A stretch of DNA of 64,000 nucleotides, from NCBI GenBank assembly GCA_900596015.1, contig UVIF01000001.1:886513-950512 (forward strand). The letters run 5' to 3'. Of this stretch, positions 1 through 7,579 are shown in pieces (position 1 is the stretch's first letter; each line of letters starts with the position of its first letter). Both the position numbers and the translations under genes were made by a program. A model generated the notes under the pieces. That model did no database searches, had not been told where the DNA came from, and worked only from the letters and a program-made list of their open reading frames with translations. This stretch comes from Pseudomonas viridiflava (lineage in GTDB: Bacteria > Pseudomonadota > Gammaproteobacteria > Pseudomonadales > Pseudomonadaceae).

Positions 1-792
1 TCGTTCCGCTTCATCGAGCGCGCCATCAACAGCGAGATCGCACGCCAGATCGAACTGATCGAAGACGGCGGCAAGGTGATCCAGCAGACCCGCCTGTACG
101 ATCCGAACAAGGACGAGACACGCGCCATGCGCAGCAAGGAGGAAGCCAACGACTACCGTTACTTCCCCGACCCCGATCTACTGCCGGTGGTGATCGAGGA
201 TTCGTTCCTGGAAACCACCCGGGCCACCCTGCCCGAGTTGCCGCCTGCCAAGCGTGAGCGCTTCAAGAGCGAGTTCGGCCTGTCTGCCTACGACGCCAGC
301 GTGCTGGCCTCGAGCCGCGAGCAGGCGGACTTCTTCGAGCAGGTCGTGGCCGGCTGCGCCGATGCCAAGCTGGCCGCCAACTGGGTGATGGTCGAGCTGG
401 GCAGCCTGTTGAACAAGCAGGGGCTGGAAATCGAGGATTCGCCGGTCAGCGCCGCACAACTGGGTGGCATGCTGCAGCGCATCAAGGACAACACCATCTC
501 CGGCAAGATCGCCAAGATGGTTTTCGAAGCCATGGCCAATGGTGAAGGCGATGCCGACCAGATCATCGAGGCGCGTGGCCTGAAACAGGTCACCGACAGC
601 GGGGCGATCGAGAAGGTGCTCGACGAAGTGCTGGCTGCCAACGCCGAGCAGGTCGAACAGTACCGCGCCGCAGACGAAGCCAAGCGCGGCAAGATGTTCG
701 GATTCTTCGTCGGCCAGGCGATGAAAGCCTCCAAGGGCAAGGCCAACCCGCAGCAGGTCAACGAACTGCTCAAGAGCAAGCTGGCCGGTTGA
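1..792 (+). CDS. gatB: Aspartyl/glutamyl-tRNA amidotransferase subunit B, C-terminal part
   Basis: This is the 3' part of gatB; the reading frame is open from base 1, so the gene starts before the window. GatB is the subunit of the GatCAB amidotransferase that phosphorylates misacylated Glu-tRNA(Gln) or Asp-tRNA(Asn) and receives ammonia from GatA. The visible 263 residues contain the conserved [12 protein letters not shown] block that ends the catalytic cradle, followed by the helical tail with the YqeY-like domain that contacts tRNA. The tail ends in the typical Lys-rich helix. The identification rests on the YFPDPDL signature and the expected C-terminal length. Confidence 0.95.
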   Translation, partial: SFRFIERAINSEIARQIELIEDGGKVIQQTRLYDPNKDETRAMRSKEEANDYRYFPDPDLLPVVIEDSFLETTRATLPELPPAKRERFKSEFGLSAYDASVLASSREQADFFEQVVAGCADAKLAANWVMVELGSLLNKQGLEIEDSPVSAAQLGGMLQRIKDNTISGKIAKMVFEAMANGEGDADQIIEARGLKQVTDSGAIEKVLDEVLAANAEQVEQYRAADEAKRGKMFGFFVGQAMKASKGKANPQQVNELLKSKLAG

Positions 793-810
793 TGCGCCGA
801 CGCCTCCCCT

Positions 811-930
811 GTAGCAGCGGCCCAAGCCGCGTCCGGCGCAGTTGTAGCAGCGGCGCGAGCCGCGTCCGGCTTCAACGCGGTGAAGCGAACGGACCGCGAA
901 TACCGCCGACGCGGCTTGCGCCGCTGCTAC
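811..930. repeat. REP cluster, family A (two direct, one inverted copy)
   Basis: Three copies of a palindromic element with core GTAGCAGCGGCGCAAGCCGC lie at 811-836, 844-870 and, inverted, 905-930. The family is recognised because the same core recurs at 6021-6107 and 28801-28931. The direct and inverted arrangement is that of a bacterial interspersed mosaic element. The inverted copy runs into the open frame of the following lipoprotein gene. Confidence 0.85.
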
Positions 931-941
931 AGGCGCTGCGT

Positions 942-1307
942 GTGTGCTGTGTCGGTGCGATTGCCGTGCTGGCGGGCTGCGCCGGCCAGAACGGTATCAT
1001 CGACCCGCGCGGCTACAACCGCGAGGGGGTCGCTTCCTACTACGGCGCACGCCATCATGGCGCTCGCACCGCCAGTGGCGAACGCTTCGATCAGCAGGGT
1101 CTCACCGCAGCCCATCGCCAGCTTCCATTCGGTACCCGGGTAGTGGTGACCAATCTGTCCAACAAGCGCAATGTAGTGGTGCGGATCAACGATCGCGGTC
1201 CACACTCGCGCGGGCGCCTGATCGATGTGTCAAAAGGCGCTGCCGAAGAACTGGGCATGCTGCGCAGTGGTACGGCCCGAGTGCGCGTGCAAACCCTGCA
1301 AGACTGA
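942..1307 (+). CDS. RlpA-like septal ring lytic transglycosylase family lipoprotein (short form)
   Basis: A small lipoprotein made of one double-psi beta-barrel domain. The lipobox LAGC lies just after the start and is followed by the RlpA block GVASYYGARHHGARTASGE. The Glu of TASGE and the Asp of INDRGP/RLIDVS match the catalytic acids of RlpA enzymes, which cleave peptide-free glycan at the septum. No SPOR domain is present, so it is much shorter than full RlpA (about 121 residues from this start). The start is uncertain: the frame is open back to 789, but that stretch is REP-derived. The GTG at 942 is the first canonical start after the REP and leaves a very short signal peptide with no basic residue. 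P. aeruginosa has a similar short RlpA-like gene next to gatB. Confidence 0.75.
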   Translation: MCCVGAIAVLAGCAGQNGIIDPRGYNREGVASYYGARHHGARTASGERFDQQGLTAAHRQLPFGTRVVVTNLSNKRNVVVRINDRGPHSRGRLIDVSKGAAEELGMLRSGTARVRVQTLQD

Positions 1308-1355
1308 CCTGGAGCCACCGTTATCCCCGATCTCGCCACCCTGCCCGGCCCGACC

Positions 1356-2390
1356 TTGCTGCAGCTGTTCGCAGGGCTTCTGCTGCTGATTGCCGGCGCC
1401 GAATGGCTGGTGCGAGGCGCCGTGCGCCTGGCGGCCGCGCTCAAGATCAGGCCGCTGGTAGTGGGCCTGGGCGTGGTCGCGCTGGGCAGCAGTGTGCCGC
1501 AGCTGGCCGTCAGCCTGCAGGCGACGTTCGTCGGTACGCCTGACATCGCCGTCGGCAGCCTGGTGGGCAGCAATATCTTCAGTTTGCTGGTGACCCTGGG
1601 GCTGTCCGCACTGATCATTCCGCTACGGGTTTCGCGGCATCTGCTGCGGCTCGATATTCCGTTGTTGATCGCAGCCAGTGCGCTGGTGTTCGGGCTGGCC
1701 CTGAACGAGCAGTTGGGGCGCCTGGAAGGCGGCGTTCTGCTTCTGGGGCTGGTCGGCTATCTGGGCATACTGTGGCGCCAGTCGCGGCACCCGGGGCGGG
1801 TGGCGGCAGCCCAAGGCACTGCGCCCTGGCTCAAGTGCCTGGGCATGATGCTCGGCGGCTTGCTGCTGCTGGGCGCGGGCAGCCACTGGCTACTGGAAGC
1901 GGCGCTGGAGCTGGCCACCGATTTCGGCTTGTCGGACCGGGTGATCGGGTTGACCATCGTGGCCGTCGGCACCTCACTGCCGGAACTGGCAACATCGTTG
2001 GTCGCCGCCTTTCGTGGTCACCGCGAGATCGCAGTGGGCAACGTCATCGGCAGCAACCTGTTCAACCTGCTCGGTGTACTCGGCCTGACCGCCGTGCTGG
2101 CACCCGCGCCCCTGAGCGTTTCACCCAACGCGCTGGACTTCGACCTGCCGGTGATGCTTGGCGTCACCCTGCTGTGCCTGCCGCTGTTCTATTCCGGCTA
2201 CCGGGTCACGCGGATCGAAGGGCTGGTGCTGCTGGGCCTGTACGTCGCGTACGGCCTGCACGTGGTGGCGTTCACCACGGGCATGCCATTGGCGGCCAGG
2301 CTGGAAGAGCTGATGCTGTTCTACGTACTGCCGGTGCTGGCGGCGGTGGTGCTGTGGGGCACCCTGCGCGCCTGGCGTCGACAGCACTGA
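1356..2390 (+). CDS. Calcium/sodium antiporter, YrbG/CaxA family
   Basis: An inner-membrane cation/Ca2+ exchanger with the internal duplication of this family. Two alpha repeats are visible, VVALGSSVPQLAVS with GSLVGSNIFS near residues 48-75, and VAVGTSLPELATS with GNVIGSNLFN near 205-235. About ten membrane helices can be read. The total of 344 residues fits the family. The annotated start is a TTG without a ribosome site. A GGAG sits at 1311-1314, just after the upstream stop, in front of the in-frame codons GTT ATC at 1320-1325, so translation may begin there at a non-canonical codon. The gene follows the RlpA-like gene by a short gap and is probably co-transcribed with it. Confidence 0.85.
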   Translation: MLQLFAGLLLLIAGAEWLVRGAVRLAAALKIRPLVVGLGVVALGSSVPQLAVSLQATFVGTPDIAVGSLVGSNIFSLLVTLGLSALIIPLRVSRHLLRLDIPLLIAASALVFGLALNEQLGRLEGGVLLLGLVGYLGILWRQSRHPGRVAAAQGTAPWLKCLGMMLGGLLLLGAGSHWLLEAALELATDFGLSDRVIGLTIVAVGTSLPELATSLVAAFRGHREIAVGNVIGSNLFNLLGVLGLTAVLAPAPLSVSPNALDFDLPVMLGVTLLCLPLFYSGYRVTRIEGLVLLGLYVAYGLHVVAFTTGMPLAARLEELMLFYVLPVLAAVVLWGTLRAWRRQH

Positions 2391-2403
2391 ACGATGCGAC
2401 CGC

Positions 2404-3759
2404 TTACCCCGCCCGACGCTTCTTGAACATCCAGGCCACGGCCAGCACCCCAAGCCACAAGGGAATCAACAGCACCGAAATGCGGATTCCCGGCGTCATG
2501 TACATGATCACCAGAATGCCTGCCAGGAACAGCAGGCACACCCAGTTGGTGATCGGGTAGCCCCAGCTCGGGAAGAACGTCGTCTGACCGTTGGCGCGCA
2601 TGGCCTTGCGAAACTTCAGGTGAGTGATGCTGATGATGCCCCAATTGATGACCAGTGCGGACACGGCCAACGCCATCAGCAGGCCGAATGCTTCGCCCGG
2701 CATCAGGTAGTTGATGAGCACGCTCAATCCGGTCGCCAGGGCGGAAATCCCCAACGCTTTCATGGGCACGCCACGACGGTTGACCTTGAGCAGCGTCTTG
2801 GGCGCATCGCCTTGCACCGCCAGGCCGAACAGCATGCGGCTGTTGCAATAGACGCAGCTGTTGTACACCGACAGCGCCGCGGTCAGCACCACCACATTGA
2901 GCACGGTGGCGACCACGTTGCTGTCCAGCGCATGGAAGATCATCACGAACGGGCTGCCACCCTCGACCACTTTCTGCCACGGATACAGCGACAGCAGGAT
3001 GGTCAAGGCACCCACGTAGAACAGCAGGATCCGGTAGATCACCTGATTGGTGGCCTTGGGGATGCTGCGCTTGGGGTCATCGGCTTCGGCGGCCGTAATG
3101 CCGACCAGCTCCAGGCCACCGAAAGAAAACATGATGACCGCCATGGCCAGGGTCAATCCACCGATGCCGTTGGGGAAGAAGCCGCCGTATTGCCACAGGT
3201 TGGCGATGCTGGCATCCGGCCCGCCGCTGCCGGTGGCCAGCATCCAGGCACCGAAGCCGATCATGCTGACGATGGCGGCGACCTTGATCAGCGAAAACCA
3301 GAACTCCATCTCGCCGTAGATCTTCACCTGGAACATGTTGATCGCGTTGATCAGTACGAAGAACACCGCGGCCGACGCCCAGGTCGGCACGTCCGGCCAC
3401 CAGTACTTGATATAGATGCCCACGGCGGTCAACTCGGCCATGCCTACCAGCACATACAGCACCCAATAGTTCCAACCGGACATGAAGCCGGCCAGGCCGC
3501 TCCAGTAGCGGTTGGCGAAATGGCTGAAGGTACCGGTGACCGGCTCTTCAACGACCATTTCGCCCAGCTGGCGCATGATGAAGAAGGCGATCAGGCCGCC
3601 GATGGCGTAACCCAGGATGACCGACGGGCCGGCCATGCCGATGGTCTGGGCGATGCCCAGGAACAGGCCGGTGCCGATCGCCCCGCCCAGGGCAATGAGC
3701 TGGATATGCCTGTTTTTCAGACCCCGATGCAGACCTTCGGGGGTGGATTGATCATCCAT
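2404..3759 (-). CDS. Amino acid permease of the AroP/PheP type (APC superfamily)
   Basis: A 451-residue proton-coupled amino-acid importer with about twelve membrane helices. It opens with LKNRHIQLIALGGAIGTGLF, the hallmark of the AAT family, and continues with MRQLGEMVVEEPVTGTFSHF and ITAAEADDPKRSIPKATNQV. The sequence GLELVGITAAEA and the run AALSVYNSCVYCNSRMLFGLA are very close to E. coli AroP, which carries Phe, Tyr and Trp. The substrate is therefore most likely an aromatic amino acid, although close relatives carry Pro or Asn. The start ATG is the first in frame and lies 45 bases after the upstream carrier gene on the same strand, so the two may be co-transcribed. Confidence 0.9.
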   Translation of the reverse strand: MDDQSTPEGLHRGLKNRHIQLIALGGAIGTGLFLGIAQTIGMAGPSVILGYAIGGLIAFFIMRQLGEMVVEEPVTGTFSHFANRYWSGLAGFMSGWNYWVLYVLVGMAELTAVGIYIKYWWPDVPTWASAAVFFVLINAINMFQVKIYGEMEFWFSLIKVAAIVSMIGFGAWMLATGSGGPDASIANLWQYGGFFPNGIGGLTLAMAVIMFSFGGLELVGITAAEADDPKRSIPKATNQVIYRILLFYVGALTILLSLYPWQKVVEGGSPFVMIFHALDSNVVATVLNVVVLTAALSVYNSCVYCNSRMLFGLAVQGDAPKTLLKVNRRGVPMKALGISALATGLSVLINYLMPGEAFGLLMALAVSALVINWGIISITHLKFRKAMRANGQTTFFPSWGYPITNWVCLLFLAGILVIMYMTPGIRISVLLIPLWLGVLAVAWMFKKRRAG

Positions 3760-3804
3760 TGCGGTTCCTTAGCGGGTGAATGCTTGCGGGTGTGCAAGCA
3801 GCGT

Positions 3805-4746
3805 CTAGATCCAGCCGCCCCACTGCAACAGGAATATTCCGATATTGGTGGTGATGGCTGCCGCCAGGGTGGTGATGACAATGATGGCGGCGGCGAGCGA
3901 ATAGTTGCCGCCGCTGGCCCGCACCATGACATAACCGACCGAGGCCGAAGGAGCGCCAATATACAGGAACAGAATGCCCAGTTCCGCCCCGCGAAAGCCC
4001 AACAGCCAGGCACCGAAGGTACCGACGATGGGCAGCAGGATCATTTTCACCGCGCTGGCACTCAGCGCCACCGAACCACTGCTGCGCAATGCGGCCAGCG
4101 ACAGGGTCCCGCCGATGCAGATCAGCGCCAGCGGCAGGCTCATCTGCGCGACGTAGTCGGCCGAGGTCAGCACCCAATTAGGAATGGGCACCTGCAACCA
4201 GGCGAAGGGCACGGCCATCACCACGCTGATGATCAACGGGTTGACCAGGATGCTCTTGCAGATGCTCAGTGGATCGGACTTGATGTTCGGGCTGTAGATC
4301 GCCAGCACCACCACCGACAGCGAGTTGTAGAGCACGATCACCAAACCGGCGAGGATAGAGCCCAGGGAGATGCCGTAGTCGCCATACATGCTGCCCGCCA
4401 GGGCCAGGCCGATAACACCGTTGTTGCCGCGAAAGGCGCCTTGGGTGAACACGCCACGGTCGACTTGCGGGCATCGCTTGGTGGCGATCCACCAGGCGAT
4501 GGCGAAGCTGCCCACCGTGGCCACCACGAAGTACACCAGCAGGCCCGGCTTGAGTGCGGAGCGCAGGTCGGCATGGTAGATGCCCAGAAACAGCAGCGAC
4601 GGCATGCAGACGTTGAACACCAGCGCCGAAGCGGTCTTGATGAAGTTGTCGTTGATCCAGTCGATTCGCCTCAGCCCATAGCCGAGAAACAGCATGGCGA
4701 ACACCGGAGCGGTCACGTTCAGGGTCTGCAGAAATAGGGCGAGCAT
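3805..4746 (-). CDS. AEC (auxin efflux carrier) family transporter
   Basis: A 313-residue membrane protein with about ten predicted helices arranged as two five-helix halves. It begins with a hydrophobic helix (LNVTAPVFAMLFLGYGLRR) and has the AEC-like stretches FRGNNGVIGLALAGSMYGD and PLALICIGGTLS. AEC proteins in bacteria move dicarboxylates, auxin-like acids or other organic anions; the sequence alone does not tell the substrate. It lies directly upstream of the AroP-type permease on the same strand. Confidence 0.85.
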   Translation of the reverse strand: MLALFLQTLNVTAPVFAMLFLGYGLRRIDWINDNFIKTASALVFNVCMPSLLFLGIYHADLRSALKPGLLVYFVVATVGSFAIAWWIATKRCPQVDRGVFTQGAFRGNNGVIGLALAGSMYGDYGISLGSILAGLVIVLYNSLSVVVLAIYSPNIKSDPLSICKSILVNPLIISVVMAVPFAWLQVPIPNWVLTSADYVAQMSLPLALICIGGTLSLAALRSSGSVALSASAVKMILLPIVGTFGAWLLGFRGAELGILFLYIGAPSASVGYVMVRASGGNYSLAAAIIVITTLAAAITTNIGIFLLQWGGWI

Positions 4747-4844
4747 GCCGGGGAACCTGTTGCCTGGAGTCAGGCGACAATGATAGCGAGGATGTGGGGG
4801 TCAGGCGGGGAAATTCTGGAAAGGTATGGAAGGGGGGGAGCCCC

Positions 4845-4914
4845 TTCGCGGGCAGAGGGCTTCCCGACCGACCCGCTCCCACAGAGATCCGTAGGAGCGG
4901 TCAGCGACCGCGAA
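4845..4914. repeat. REP-like inverted pair, family B
   Basis: A second repeat family with core GTAGGAGCGGTCAGCGACCG and a CGCGAA end lies at 4891-4914. A degenerate inverted partner lies at 4845-4882 (TTCGCGGGCAGAGGGC ... CCCGCTCCCACAG). Related copies occur near 24549, 26629-26757, 43985 and 62226. It lies between the convergent-side ends of the AEC carrier promoter region and kdgD. Confidence 0.65.
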
Positions 4915-4936
4915 AGCCTCACTGCAGTTTCGAGAC

Positions 4937-5848
4937 TTACTGCGGACCCATCTTGTCCATCAGGGCAGCGAGCATTTCGTACTCTTCGCCGGTCAGGTCG
5001 GTCAGCGGGGTGCGCACCGGACCTGCGTCGTAGCCGGCAATCTTCGCGCCCGCCTTGACGATGCTCACGGCATAGCCGGATTTACGGTTGCGAATGTCCA
5101 GGTAAGGCAGGAAGAAGTCGTCGATCAGCTTGCCCACGGTGACGTGGTCTTCAGCCGCGATTGCGCGGTAGAAGTCCATGGCGGTCTTCGGAATGAAGTT
5201 GAACACGGCGGACGAATACACCGGCACACCCAGAGCCTTGTAGGCCGCTGCATAGACTTCGGCGGTCGGCAGGCCGCCCAGGTAGCTGAAGCGATCGCCC
5301 AGGCGGCGACGGATCGACACCATCAGTTCGATGTCGCCCAGGCCGTCCTTGTAGCCGATCAGGTTCGGGCAGCTTTCGGCCAGGCGTTCCAGCAATGGCG
5401 CGTTCAAACGGCAGACATTGCGGTTGTAGACGATGACGCCGATGTTGACGGATTTGCACACGGCCTCGACGTGGGCGGCTACGCCGTCCTGGCTGGCTTC
5501 GGTCAGGTAGTGCGGCAGCAGCAGCAGACCCTTGGCGCCGAGGCGCTCGGCTTCCTGTGCATACTCGATGGCCTGGCGAGTGGAACCACCGACGCCGGCG
5601 AGGATGGGCACGCTGGTAGCGCAGGTGTCGACGGCAGTCTTGATCACTTGCGAGTATTCGCTGGCAGCCAGGGAGAAGAACTCACCGGTACCGCCGGCAG
5701 CGAACAGGGCGCTGGCGCCGTAGGGGGCAAGCCATTCCAGGCGCTTGATGTAGCCTTCGCGATGGAAGTCGCCCTGGGCAGTGAAGTCGGTTACCGGAAA
5801 AGACAGCAAGCCGTGATTGAGGATGGACTTTAGTTCTTGTGGATTCAT
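4937..5848 (-). CDS. kdgD: 5-dehydro-4-deoxyglucarate dehydratase
   Basis: An aldolase-fold enzyme of the DHDPS/NAL family that dehydrates and decarboxylates 5-keto-4-deoxy-glucarate to 2,5-dioxopentanoate in D-glucarate and D-galactarate breakdown. The 303 residues match the standard KdgD length. Visible signatures are GGTGEFFSL near residue 52, the catalytic Tyr in VYNRN (Tyr141) and the Schiff-base Lys in GYKDG (Lys167). The ATG at 5848 is chosen because it gives the family length and starts with [10 protein letters not shown]; the frame is open further upstream, but that part is REP DNA. The usual partners (glucarate dehydratase, ketoglutarate semialdehyde dehydrogenase, a hexarate transporter) are not in the window. 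Confidence 0.93.
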   Translation of the reverse strand: MNPQELKSILNHGLLSFPVTDFTAQGDFHREGYIKRLEWLAPYGASALFAAGGTGEFFSLAASEYSQVIKTAVDTCATSVPILAGVGGSTRQAIEYAQEAERLGAKGLLLLPHYLTEASQDGVAAHVEAVCKSVNIGVIVYNRNVCRLNAPLLERLAESCPNLIGYKDGLGDIELMVSIRRRLGDRFSYLGGLPTAEVYAAAYKALGVPVYSSAVFNFIPKTAMDFYRAIAAEDHVTVGKLIDDFFLPYLDIRNRKSGYAVSIVKAGAKIAGYDAGPVRTPLTDLTGEEYEMLAALMDKMGPQ

Positions 5849-5908
5849 TGTTTGAACACCCTGAGTCGCATGGAAAATTGAACAACCAAGCAGCCATGGC
5901 TGGCTGAT

Positions 5909-5928
5909 GTCGTACGTCATCGTACAAC
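5909..5928. promoter_or_regulatory. Putative GntR/FCD operator upstream of kdgD
   Basis: A near-perfect palindrome, GTCGTACG-TCAT-CGTACAAC, lies 61-80 bases upstream of the kdgD start. Its half-site GTTGTACGAT (minus strand) reappears upstream of the neighbouring regulator gene at 6920-6929. The symmetry and the shared half-site suggest binding by that regulator. Confidence 0.55.
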
Positions 5929-6020
5929 TACTTATGGCGTTCCTCAATAGGAGGAGCGAAGTATTTTCAGATTGCCCAGAATGCGCGTCACCGAACGCCG
6001 ACACGACACACGCAATCCCC

Positions 6021-6107
6021 GTAGCAGCGGCGCAAGCCGCGTCAGGCTTCACTGCGTGGTATCAGATAGATCACCTTGTGCGCCGACGCGGCTTGCGCCG
6101 CTGCTAC
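6021..6107. repeat. REP pair, family A (inverted)
   Basis: A direct copy at 6021-6047 and an inverted copy at 6082-6107 of the GTAGCAGCGGCGCAAGCCGC element can fold into one long hairpin. It lies 8 bases from the stop of the GntR gene and could protect the 3' end of that transcript. Confidence 0.85.
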
Positions 6108-6114
6108 GGGGCGT

Positions 6115-6876
6115 TCAGCCCCTGCCCGCTTCGGCTTCCTGGTGCGCCTGGCGCAAGCGCTCGCGACTGTTGGTCAGGTGCAGGCGCATGGCTGCGCGCG
6201 CGGCATCGGAATCCTGGCGGGCGATGGCGTCGTAGATTTCCTCGTGCTCGCGACTGAGCCGGGTCATGTAGTGCTGCTGGTCGTCATGTGCCAGACGTGC
6301 CGAATTCAGGCGGGTGCGAGGAATGATGCTGGTGCCCAGGTGCGTCATGATGTCGGTGAAATAGCGGTTGCCGGTGGACAAGGCAATCTGCAGATGGAAC
6401 TGGAAATCGGACGCCACGGCATCGCTGGCATGGGCCGCGCTTTCGTTCAGCGCATCGAGGGCCGCGCGCATCGCTGCCAGTTGCTCGGGCGAGCGGCGGC
6501 TGGCGGCCAACCCGGCGGACTCCACTTCCAGGCTGATGCGCAGCTCGAGCACGGCGAGCACATCGCGCAAGGTGACGATGGTCGCCGGATCGATGCGAAA
6601 ACCGCTCGGGCTGGGCGTATCCAGCACGAAGGTGCCTATGCCGTGGCGGGTTTCGACCTGACCTGCCGCCTGCAGCCGGGAGATGGCTTCACGCACCACG
6701 GTCCGGCTGACCCCCTGCTCTTCCATGATGGCCGACTCGGTAGGCAGCTTGTCGCCACGCTTGAGGTCGCCATCGAGGATGCGCTGGGTCAGCACGGCGA
6801 CCAGTTCCTGGGCCAGGCTGCGCGGTTTGCGACGGGCGCGTGGGGCGGCGCTCTGAGTATCCATAGTGAAAGTCAT
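6115..6876 (-). CDS. GntR-family (FadR subfamily, FCD domain) transcriptional regulator
   Basis: A 253-residue repressor with an N-terminal winged helix (QRILDGDLKRGDKLPTESAI and VSRTVVREAISRLQAAGQVE, roughly residues 20-75) and a C-terminal all-helical FCD ligand domain. The FCD domain has the Asp/His metal-ligand pattern (DFQFHLQIA, later SREHEEIYDAI). It lies upstream of kdgD on the same strand and is the likely sugar-acid-responsive regulator of it. The ATG at 6876 is chosen; 6864 and 6903 are in-frame alternatives. A half-site shared with the kdgD promoter lies about 45 bases upstream, which suggests autoregulation. Confidence 0.88.
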   Translation of the reverse strand: MTFTMDTQSAAPRARRKPRSLAQELVAVLTQRILDGDLKRGDKLPTESAIMEEQGVSRTVVREAISRLQAAGQVETRHGIGTFVLDTPSPSGFRIDPATIVTLRDVLAVLELRISLEVESAGLAASRRSPEQLAAMRAALDALNESAAHASDAVASDFQFHLQIALSTGNRYFTDIMTHLGTSIIPRTRLNSARLAHDDQQHYMTRLSREHEEIYDAIARQDSDAARAAMRLHLTNSRERLRQAHQEAEAGRG

Positions 6877-6919
6877 TCTCGAAACGGTCGGTGATTGAAG
6901 CAATCATAGCCTAAAGCGG

Positions 6920-6934
6920 GTTGTACGATCATGG
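6920..6934. promoter_or_regulatory. Putative operator of the GntR regulator gene
   Basis: GTTGTACGATCATGG lies about 44-58 bases upstream of the regulator start. It matches ten consecutive bases of the half-site in the kdgD palindrome at 5909-5928. No second intact half-site is present, so this may be a weaker autoregulatory site. Confidence 0.4.
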
Positions 6935-7018
6935 CATGAGCTGCCACAGGGCCCGGCGGGCGGGCGAATGCCGCCTGCCCAGGCGCGCAGGGCGCCAGCC
7001 AGAGCGCTCCACGCGGGG

Positions 7019-7579
7019 TCACCGACGCACAGGGCGTTTCTGCAATTTGCGTTGCAGGGTACGCCGGTGCATCCCTAGCGCTCGCGCCGTGGCAGAAATG
7101 TTGCCAGCATGCTCGGTGAGCACCCGCTGGATGTGCTCCCATTGCAGGCGGTCGACCGACATTGGGTTTTCCGGCACCAGCGTGTCGAGGTCAGCGTGCT
7201 CGGCCGACAGCGCCGCCAGTACGTCATCGGCGTCGGCGGGCTTGCACAGGTAGTTGCAGGCGCCACGCTTGATCGCCTCCACCGCCGTGGCGATGCTCGA
7301 ATAGCCGGTGAGAATCACCACGCGCATTTCCGGATCCAGCTCGAGCAGCTTGGGCAGCAGCACCAGCCCCGAATCGCCTTCCATCTTCAGGTCCAGCGCG
7401 GCGTAGTCGGGTACATCGTCCTGGGCCAGTTTCAAGCCTTCCTCGGCGCTGCCTGCGGTGCTTACGCGAAAGCCTCGGCGGGTCATGGCACGGGCCATCA
7501 CGCGGGTAAACGTGGCGTCGTCGTCCACCAGCAACAGGTGCGGCAGCTCTTCGCCTTCGACTTGGTTTTCGTCAGTCAT
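7019..7579 (-). CDS. roxR: Response regulator RoxR (RegA/PrrA/ActR family)
   Basis: A 186-residue two-component regulator. The receiver domain has the acidic cluster VDDDA near residue 19, the phosphorylation site Asp63 in ALDLKME, and the Thr/Lys switch residues in ILTGYSS and CKPAD. The C-terminus is a Fis-type helix-turn-helix (EHAGNISATARALGMHRRT) typical of RegA. RoxR controls terminal oxidases and redox responses in pseudomonads. It overlaps the sensor kinase gene by four bases (ATGA), so the two are translationally coupled. In P. aeruginosa the pair also lies beside the dpp locus. Confidence 0.93.
   Translation of the reverse strand: MTDENQVEGEELPHLLLVDDDATFTRVMARAMTRRGFRVSTAGSAEEGLKLAQDDVPDYAALDLKMEGDSGLVLLPKLLELDPEMRVVILTGYSSIATAVEAIKRGACNYLCKPADADDVLAALSAEHADLDTLVPENPMSVDRLQWEHIQRVLTEHAGNISATARALGMHRRTLQRKLQKRPVRR

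Noticed and set aside
2620..4737. A 705-codon open frame on the plus strand
   Set aside because: It is antisense to the AroP-type permease and the AEC carrier, is rich in His, Gln, Asp and Gly, and has no family features; a high-GC shadow frame.
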